Below, piece by piece: positions 5,164 to 8,926 of a DNA stretch of 8,926 bases. The position numbers and the translations under genes are program-made. The first letter of the stretch is position 1; the number at the start of each line of letters is the position of its first letter. The notes below the pieces were generated by a model. That model saw nothing but the letters and a program-made list of their open reading frames with translations. It did no database searches and was not told where the DNA came from. Source of the stretch: RGIG2041 sp045537695 (GTDB lineage Bacteria > Bacillota > Clostridia > UBA1381 > UMGS1253). The stretch covers positions 1 to 8,926 of the forward strand of contig JAZSQB010000061.1 in the NCBI GenBank assembly GCA_045537695.1, given 5' to 3'.

Positions 5164-5204
5164 GCTTATGCGTAGAAAGATATACATTAAATGGAGTAGA
5201 ACGT

Positions 5205-6497
5205 ATGAAAAAGGTTGCATTTTGCACATTGGGGTGCAAGGTAAATCAATATGAAAGCCAGGCGCTGGGAGAACTGTTTTCGCAAGCGGGTTATAGCGTG
5301 GTGCCGTTTGAAACAGCGTCGGATGTCTATATCATCAACACCTGCTCGGTGACCTCTATGGCGGACCGCAAGTCGCGCCAGATGATTCGGCGTGCAAAAA
5401 AGACGAACCCTGCCGCCTTTTTGGTTGTGACGGGGTGCTTTGCGCAGACGGCAGCAGAGAAGGTGGCGCAAATCGAAGGTGTTGACCTTGTCATCGGCAC
5501 ATCCGGCAGAGACAAAATTGTAGAAATGGTAGAACAAAATACACGCGGTATTGCGGTGAAGGATATTATGCAGGTGCACGACTTTGAAGCACTGTCCGTT
5601 TCCGGCTACAGTGAGCACACACGCGCATTTATTAAAGCACAGGAGGGGTGTAGTCAGTTTTGCACGTACTGTATCATTCCGTATGCACGCGGACCGGTGC
5701 GCAGCAGAGCACAAGCAGATATTATCGAAGAAGCGGAGCGCCTGGCGGCGCACGGCTATGCTGAAATTGTGCTGGTGGGCATTCACATTGCATCATACGG
5801 CAAGGATTTGCCGGAACAAACAAATCTGCAAAGCCTGATTACGGAAATAGAGAAGATTGACGGCATCCGCCGTATTCGCTTAAGCTCGATTGAACCGATG
5901 CATTTAAATGCGGATTTTGTAGAAACCGTGAAAAGCTCCAAAAAGCTTTGCCGTCATTTTCACATTTCACTGCAGAGTGGCTGTGATGCGACGCTGAAGC
6001 GTATGAACCGAAAATACAAAAGTGCAGATTATGCAAGTATAGTACAAGGCTTGCGCGACGCGTTTGAAGATGTTACCATTACGACGGATGTTATGGTCGG
6101 TTTCCCGGGGGAAACGGAAGAAGAATTTGCATCTTCCCTTGATTTTGTAGAAGAAATGCAGTTTGCAGAGGCGCACGTGTTTGCGTATTCGATGCGCGGC
6201 GGTACGCCGGCGCAGAAGATGCCAAATCAAGTTGCGCCGGAGATAAAGCAGAGAAGAAGCGCGAAAATGATTGAAACCAGTGCAAAGGCGCAGCGTGCGT
6301 TTTTAGAGCGTTTTGTCGGCAGAACGATGGAGGTTTTGTTTGAACAACCGGTTTCGAGCAGCAAAAATCTGTATGAGGGAAAAACGGATAATTACCTTAC
6401 GGTTTATGTGGAAACGGATGCGGCGCTTGCCAATCAGTTCCGCGAAGTGGAAATTTTGCGCGCAGAGGATACGCACCTCTTCGGGCGCTTGAAATGA
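5205..6497 (+). CDS. mtaB: tRNA N6-threonylcarbamoyladenosine (t6A37) 2-methylthiotransferase MtaB
   Basis: This 430-residue radical-SAM enzyme adds a methylthio group to t6A at position 37, next to the anticodon, making ms2t6A (YqeV in Bacillus). The N-terminal domain carries the auxiliary-cluster cysteines Cys11 (CTLGCKVNQYES), Cys47 (NTCSVT) and Cys78 (GCFAQ). The radical SAM CxxxCxxC is at Cys149, Cys153 and Cys156 (EGCSQFCTYCIIPYARG), with VGFPGET in the core. The last ~65 residues fit a TRAM RNA-binding domain. CKVNQYES after the first cysteine is the MtaB type rather than MiaB or RimO. The frame is open upstream to a TTG at 5148, but ATG 5205 has GGAG (5193-5196) 8 nt ahead and begins MKKVAFCTLGC as in homologues. 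The downstream SDR gene starts 9 bp after the stop. Confidence 0.94.
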   Translation: MKKVAFCTLGCKVNQYESQALGELFSQAGYSVVPFETASDVYIINTCSVTSMADRKSRQMIRRAKKTNPAAFLVVTGCFAQTAAEKVAQIEGVDLVIGTSGRDKIVEMVEQNTRGIAVKDIMQVHDFEALSVSGYSEHTRAFIKAQEGCSQFCTYCIIPYARGPVRSRAQADIIEEAERLAAHGYAEIVLVGIHIASYGKDLPEQTNLQSLITEIEKIDGIRRIRLSSIEPMHLNADFVETVKSSKKLCRHFHISLQSGCDATLKRMNRKYKSADYASIVQGLRDAFEDVTITTDVMVGFPGETEEEFASSLDFVEEMQFAEAHVFAYSMRGGTPAQKMPNQVAPEIKQRRSAKMIETSAKAQRAFLERFVGRTMEVLFEQPVSSSKNLYEGKTDNYLTVYVETDAALANQFREVEILRAEDTHLFGRLK

Positions 6498-6506
6498 GGA
6501 AGAAAA

Positions 6507-7238
6507 ATGAATCAGACAGTTTTGATTACCGGCGGCTCGCGCGGCATCGGTGCGGCGTGCGCCGTAGCATTTGCAAAGCGTGGCTACCGCGTGATTGTCA
6601 ACTACAATAAAAATAAAGAAGCAGCAGAGGCGGTTTGTGAGGAAATCCGTACGCTGGGCGGCGTTTGTATGTGCGTGCAGGCGGATGTATCCGATGCAGC
6701 GCAGGTGGAAGCAATGTTTGCGCAGGCGCAGTGCTTCGGCGGTGTGGATGTACTGGTCAACAACGCCGGCATCGCCCGCACGGCAATGTTGTGTGATACT
6801 ACGCCGGAGATGTGGAAAGAACTGTTTAGCGTTAATGTGGACGGTGTATACCATTGCTGTCGTGCGGCGCTTACGCATATGGTTTCCAAGAAAAGCGGAC
6901 GCATCATTAACATTTCTTCTATGTGGGGGCAGGTGGGTGCATCTTGTGAAACGGCATATTCTGCGGCTAAGGCAGCGGTCATTGGCTTTACGCGCGCGCT
7001 GGCAAAAGAGGTTGGGCCGTCCGGCATCACCGTCAATTGCGTTGCACCCGGACTTATAGATACGGAAATGAATGCGCATCTGACGAAAGAGGATATAGAG
7101 GCATTTTGTGAAGAAATTCCGCTCGGCGGCATTGGTACACCTGCGCAGGTTGCGGCGGCGGTCTGCTTTTTAGCTTCGGAAGAAGCCGGATATATTACCG
7201 GACAGGTGCTCGGGGCAAACGGCGGCTATGTAATTTAA
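6507..7238 (+). CDS. SDR family reductase, FabG-like or YmfI-like (EF-P 5-aminopentanone reductase)
   Basis: This 243-residue NAD(P)H-dependent classical short-chain dehydrogenase has the cofactor motif TGGSRGIG (8-15), NNAG (85-88), the catalytic set Asn110, Ser138, Tyr151 and Lys155 (YSAAK), and PGLIDTEM after the active site. Overall it resembles 3-oxoacyl-ACP reductase FabG, but no fatty acid synthesis gene is near. The lone position, 9 bp behind mtaB with its Shine-Dalgarno (AGGAAG) overlapping the mtaB stop, suggests cotranscription with a translation gene. That favours the YmfI type, which reduces the 5-aminopentanone group on elongation factor P, as a serious alternative. The SDR fold is certain, the substrate is not. 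It has 12 cysteines (about 5 percent), high for this family, including Cys117-Cys118, in keeping with an anaerobe. No terminator follows. Confidence 0.9.
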   Translation: MNQTVLITGGSRGIGAACAVAFAKRGYRVIVNYNKNKEAAEAVCEEIRTLGGVCMCVQADVSDAAQVEAMFAQAQCFGGVDVLVNNAGIARTAMLCDTTPEMWKELFSVNVDGVYHCCRAALTHMVSKKSGRIINISSMWGQVGASCETAYSAAKAAVIGFTRALAKEVGPSGITVNCVAPGLIDTEMNAHLTKEDIEAFCEEIPLGGIGTPAQVAAAVCFLASEEAGYITGQVLGANGGYVI

Positions 7239-7246
7239 GGAAAGAC

Positions 7247-7275
7247 TTGCATTTCTGCGGTCACAGCAGTATAAT
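7247..7275 (+). promoter_or_regulatory. Promoter of the phosphoribosyltransferase gene
   Basis: TTGCAT (7247-7252) and a perfect TATAAT (7270-7275) have a 17-bp spacer; the TTGCAT begins 8 bp after the SDR stop codon. The spacer contains a small inverted repeat CTGC/GCAG (7255-7258 and 7266-7269) that could be an operator but may be chance. Confidence 0.82.
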
Positions 7276-7308
7276 AAGTAGAGAAATTCGCAAGAGAGAG
7301 TGATGAAA

Positions 7309-7866
7309 ATGAACAAGCATTATACATTAGAGGTTGCCGGTATTCAGCGTGATTTGCAGCTGTTTCCGGTGAATGAAAATTTAAAAATTGCCGCTTTTAT
7401 TCTGTTTGGTGATGTAGAGCTGACAGAGTGCTGTGCACGTGAGCTTTTGAAGGTAGCTCCTTCATATGATATTATGCTGACGGCGGAAGCAAAGAGCATA
7501 CCGCTGATTTATGAGATGGCGCGCCAGAGCGGACAGAACAATTACATAGTTGCACGTAAGGGACCTAAAGTATATATGGAAGATATCGTGTCTACGGATG
7601 TAAACTCCATCACAACGGCGGCACAGCAGAAATTGTATCTCGGTAAAAAAGAGGTCGAGGCAATCCGCGGTAAGCGTGTGTTGATTGTGGATGATGTTAT
7701 CAGCACCGGTGAATCGCTGGCGGCGATGGAAAACCTGATTGCTGTTGCCGGTGGCACGGTTGCCGGCAAGCTGGCGGTGCTCGCGGAAGGGGACGCGATG
7801 GACAGAGAGGATATTACGGTGCTTGGTCCGTTGCCGCTTTTTGATAAAGAAGGCAATCCGTTATAA
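7309..7866 (+). CDS. Adenine phosphoribosyltransferase-like protein (type I PRTase)
   Basis: This 185-residue cytoplasmic protein has the type I PRTase signature VLIVDDVISTGES at 124-136, with the acidic pair Asp128-Asp129 and the PRPP-loop ISTGES. LTAEAKSIPLIYEMARQSG (near 57-75) and VARKG (near 81) match the adenine PRTase branch, suggesting purine salvage: a base plus PRPP giving a nucleotide and pyrophosphate. It is more divergent and slightly longer than standard Apt (about 170 residues), so the true base is uncertain and a regulatory role cannot be excluded. Three in-frame starts are close together: GTG 7300, ATG 7303 and ATG 7309. The purine-rich GAGAGAG ending at 7300 is 8 nt from ATG 7309 and too near the others, so 7309 is chosen. 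It has its own promoter and terminator and appears monocistronic. Confidence 0.85.
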   Translation: MNKHYTLEVAGIQRDLQLFPVNENLKIAAFILFGDVELTECCARELLKVAPSYDIMLTAEAKSIPLIYEMARQSGQNNYIVARKGPKVYMEDIVSTDVNSITTAAQQKLYLGKKEVEAIRGKRVLIVDDVISTGESLAAMENLIAVAGGTVAGKLAVLAEGDAMDREDITVLGPLPLFDKEGNPL

Positions 7867-7874
7867 TTTAACGT

Positions 7875-7914
7875 AAAGCATCTGCATTTTGAATAAAAGT
7901 GCGGATGCTTTTTT
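7875..7914 (+). terminator. Rho-independent terminator after the phosphoribosyltransferase gene
   Basis: A 12-bp stem (7875-7886 with 7900-7911, one T-G pair) continues into TTTT/AAAA around a GAAT loop with one bulged G, and ends in a run of six T (7909-7914). Confidence 0.9.
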
Positions 7915-7944
7915 AGTAAACTTCCACATAAATTTCCGCCCGGA

Positions 7945-7973
7945 TTGACTTTTTGAAGAATTTCTTATATAAT
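7945..7973 (+). promoter_or_regulatory. Strong promoter of the SLH-domain gene
   Basis: TTGACT (7945-7950) and a perfect TATAAT (7968-7973) are 17 bp apart. A transcript would start near 7980, with AAAGGAGG (8002-8009) 7 nt before the ATG. Consensus promoter plus ideal ribosome-binding site predict high expression, as for an abundant surface protein. Confidence 0.88.
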
Positions 7974-8016
7974 ATTTTTAATAACGTTTTTGCGTAATTT
8001 CAAAGGAGGAAAAAGA

Positions 8017-8926
8017 ATGAAAAAGATTTTAGCTTGTTTAACAGCGCTTGTGCTTTTACTCGGTGTTTGTGCATTGTCTGTGTCGGCTGCTGCATTTTCG
8101 GATATGCCGGATAACTGGGCAACAGCGGCACTCGAGCGCGCGGTTGCAGATGGTTTGATTAACGGTTATGACGGCAAAATTATGCCAAATGACAGTTTGA
8201 CACGTGCGCAGATGGCGGCGATTTTTGTGCGCGCTTTTGGTGTGACTGAGAAAGCGGATATTTCTGTGTTTCAGGATGTTGATGAGGATGCCTGGTACTA
8301 TGCGGATATGCAAAAAGCAGTGCAGGCGGGTTGGTTTAAGGGTAATGGTGACTGCTTAAATCCGGACGCATCTATTACCCGTGAAGAAGCATTTACGGTT
8401 ATTGCACGTGCTTTTTCTTTGCCAAGCGGCAACGGTGATGCTATAGCGGCATTTGCAGATGCAAGCAGTGTGGCAGATTGGGCGGTGCCGTATGTAGCGG
8501 CGCTTTTGCAGAAAGGCTTGGTAGCCGGCGCAGAGGGTAAATTGAACCCAAAGAGCGATATCAGCCGTGCGGAATTTGCGGTTGTTATGGACAGGACGGT
8601 AGCGGCGTATGTTACGGAAGAAGGGGAATATACCCTCGACTTAAAGGAACATAAGGGTGCCGTGATTATCAAGGCAAACAATGTTGTCTTGAAGGATATG
8701 GTTATCACAGGGGATTTGATTTATTCTGCTGGCATTGATGCCAATACAGTCACATTAAAGCACGTTACTGTAAATGGCAGAGTTGTCAATAATTCTTCTT
8801 ATACAGGAGACAATAATAAAGACGATGAAAAAGAAAATGAAAAGCCGACAGGCGGCAATACCGGTGGCGGCAATACCGGTGGCGGCAATACCGGTGGCGG
8901 CAATACCGGTGGCGGCAATACCGGTG
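8017..8926 (+). CDS. Secreted S-layer homology (SLH) domain protein, 3' end outside window
   Basis: The frame runs from ATG 8017 off the right edge, giving 303 residues here. A signal peptide (MKKILACLTALVLLLGVCALSVSA, cleavage probably near residue 24) is followed by three SLH repeats at about 26-75, 85-133 and 145-195, each with an FxD and a TRAQ/TREE/SRAE-type motif (LTRAQMAAIF, ITREEAFTVI, ISRAEFAVVM). Three SLH repeats normally bind secondary cell-wall polymer, so the protein should be displayed on the cell surface. Residues ~205-258 (YTLDLKEHKGAVIIKANNVV to TVNGRVV) look like a short beta-solenoid segment of alternating hydrophobic strands, then an acidic, Asn/Lys-rich stretch and GGNTG repeats forming a flexible linker. 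The effector domain lies beyond the window, so the function cannot be stated. Confidence 0.93.
   Translation, partial: MKKILACLTALVLLLGVCALSVSAAAFSDMPDNWATAALERAVADGLINGYDGKIMPNDSLTRAQMAAIFVRAFGVTEKADISVFQDVDEDAWYYADMQKAVQAGWFKGNGDCLNPDASITREEAFTVIARAFSLPSGNGDAIAAFADASSVADWAVPYVAALLQKGLVAGAEGKLNPKSDISRAEFAVVMDRTVAAYVTEEGEYTLDLKEHKGAVIIKANNVVLKDMVITGDLIYSAGIDANTVTLKHVTVNGRVVNNSSYTGDNNKDDEKENEKPTGGNTGGGNTGGGNTGGGNTGGGNTG
8851..8925 (+). repeat. Perfect 15-bp tandem repeat coding for GGNTG
   Basis: Five identical copies of GGCGGCAATACCGGT are joined head to tail, in frame, and continue to the window edge. They encode (GGNTG)n in the SLH protein linker. The unit is a multiple of three, so copy-number change would alter linker length without a frameshift. 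Confidence 0.97.

Noticed and set aside
5148..5204. TTG start 19 codons upstream of mtaB
   Set aside because: No ribosome-binding site there; MKKVAFCTLGC with GGAG 8 nt upstream fits the family start.
6303..7079. Long minus-strand frame (258 codons) opposite mtaB and the SDR gene
   Set aside because: Antisense shadow of two clear genes; Cys/His/Arg-rich composition typical of reverse-frame reading and no recognisable domain.
7239..7308. Purine riboswitch ahead of the phosphoribosyltransferase
   Set aside because: The leader after the mapped promoter is under 30 nt, too short for an aptamer.
8851..8926. CRISPR-like array
   Set aside because: Units are 15 bp with no spacers and stay in frame as coding sequence for a Gly-rich linker.
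1..8926. Defence island, prophage or biosynthetic cluster
   Set aside because: All genes are housekeeping or common surface types with uniform composition; no hallmark gene of such systems appears on either strand.

Overview
The window looks like ordinary chromosomal core from an anaerobic, Gram-positive-type member of the Firmicutes, most likely Clostridia (Oscillospiraceae/Ruminococcaceae-like). This is inferred from the clostridial style of the ThrS, MtaB, DUF1015 and HPr-like proteins, strong Shine-Dalgarno sites, sigma-A-type promoters with 17-bp spacers, U-tailed hairpin terminators, and an SLH-domain surface protein. No plasmid, phage, transposase, CRISPR array, rRNA or tRNA gene is visible.

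Layout, left to right: the 3' end of thrS (threonyl-tRNA synthetase); a bidirectional terminator and a short two-hairpin repeat; a DUF1015 family gene on the minus strand; an AT-rich divergent promoter region; rplS (ribosomal protein L19) with a possible structured leader; lepB (signal peptidase I); a 380-bp gene-free stretch with two hairpin terminators bracketed by an inverted pair of about 34-bp repeats; rbgA/ylqF (50S assembly GTPase); a small minus-strand HPr-like gene meeting rbgA tail to tail with 2 bp between them; mtaB (tRNA methylthiotransferase) and a FabG/YmfI-type SDR reductase 9 bp apart, probably cotranscribed; a phosphoribosyltransferase with its own promoter and terminator; and the start of a secreted SLH-domain protein whose reading frame leaves the window inside a perfect 15-bp tandem repeat.

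The shared theme is translation: tRNA charging (thrS), the ribosome (rplS, rbgA), tRNA modification (mtaB), and possibly EF-P modification if the SDR is YmfI-like. lepB and the SLH protein belong to secretion and the cell surface. The rplS-lepB-rbgA order resembles the rplS-ylqF neighbourhood of Bacillus, but rnhB does not follow. Most genes have their own promoter or terminator, so the region reads as a run of one- and two-gene transcription units.

I found no convincing new multi-gene system. The items most worth a second look are the HPr-like protein that lacks the phosphorylatable histidine but keeps the regulatory serine, the inverted repeats around the tandem terminators, the dispersed-looking hairpin repeat after thrS, the palindromic A-tract DNA between the DUF1015 and rplS promoters, the ParB/Srx-like motif in DUF1015, and the GGNTG-coding repeat array at the right edge.
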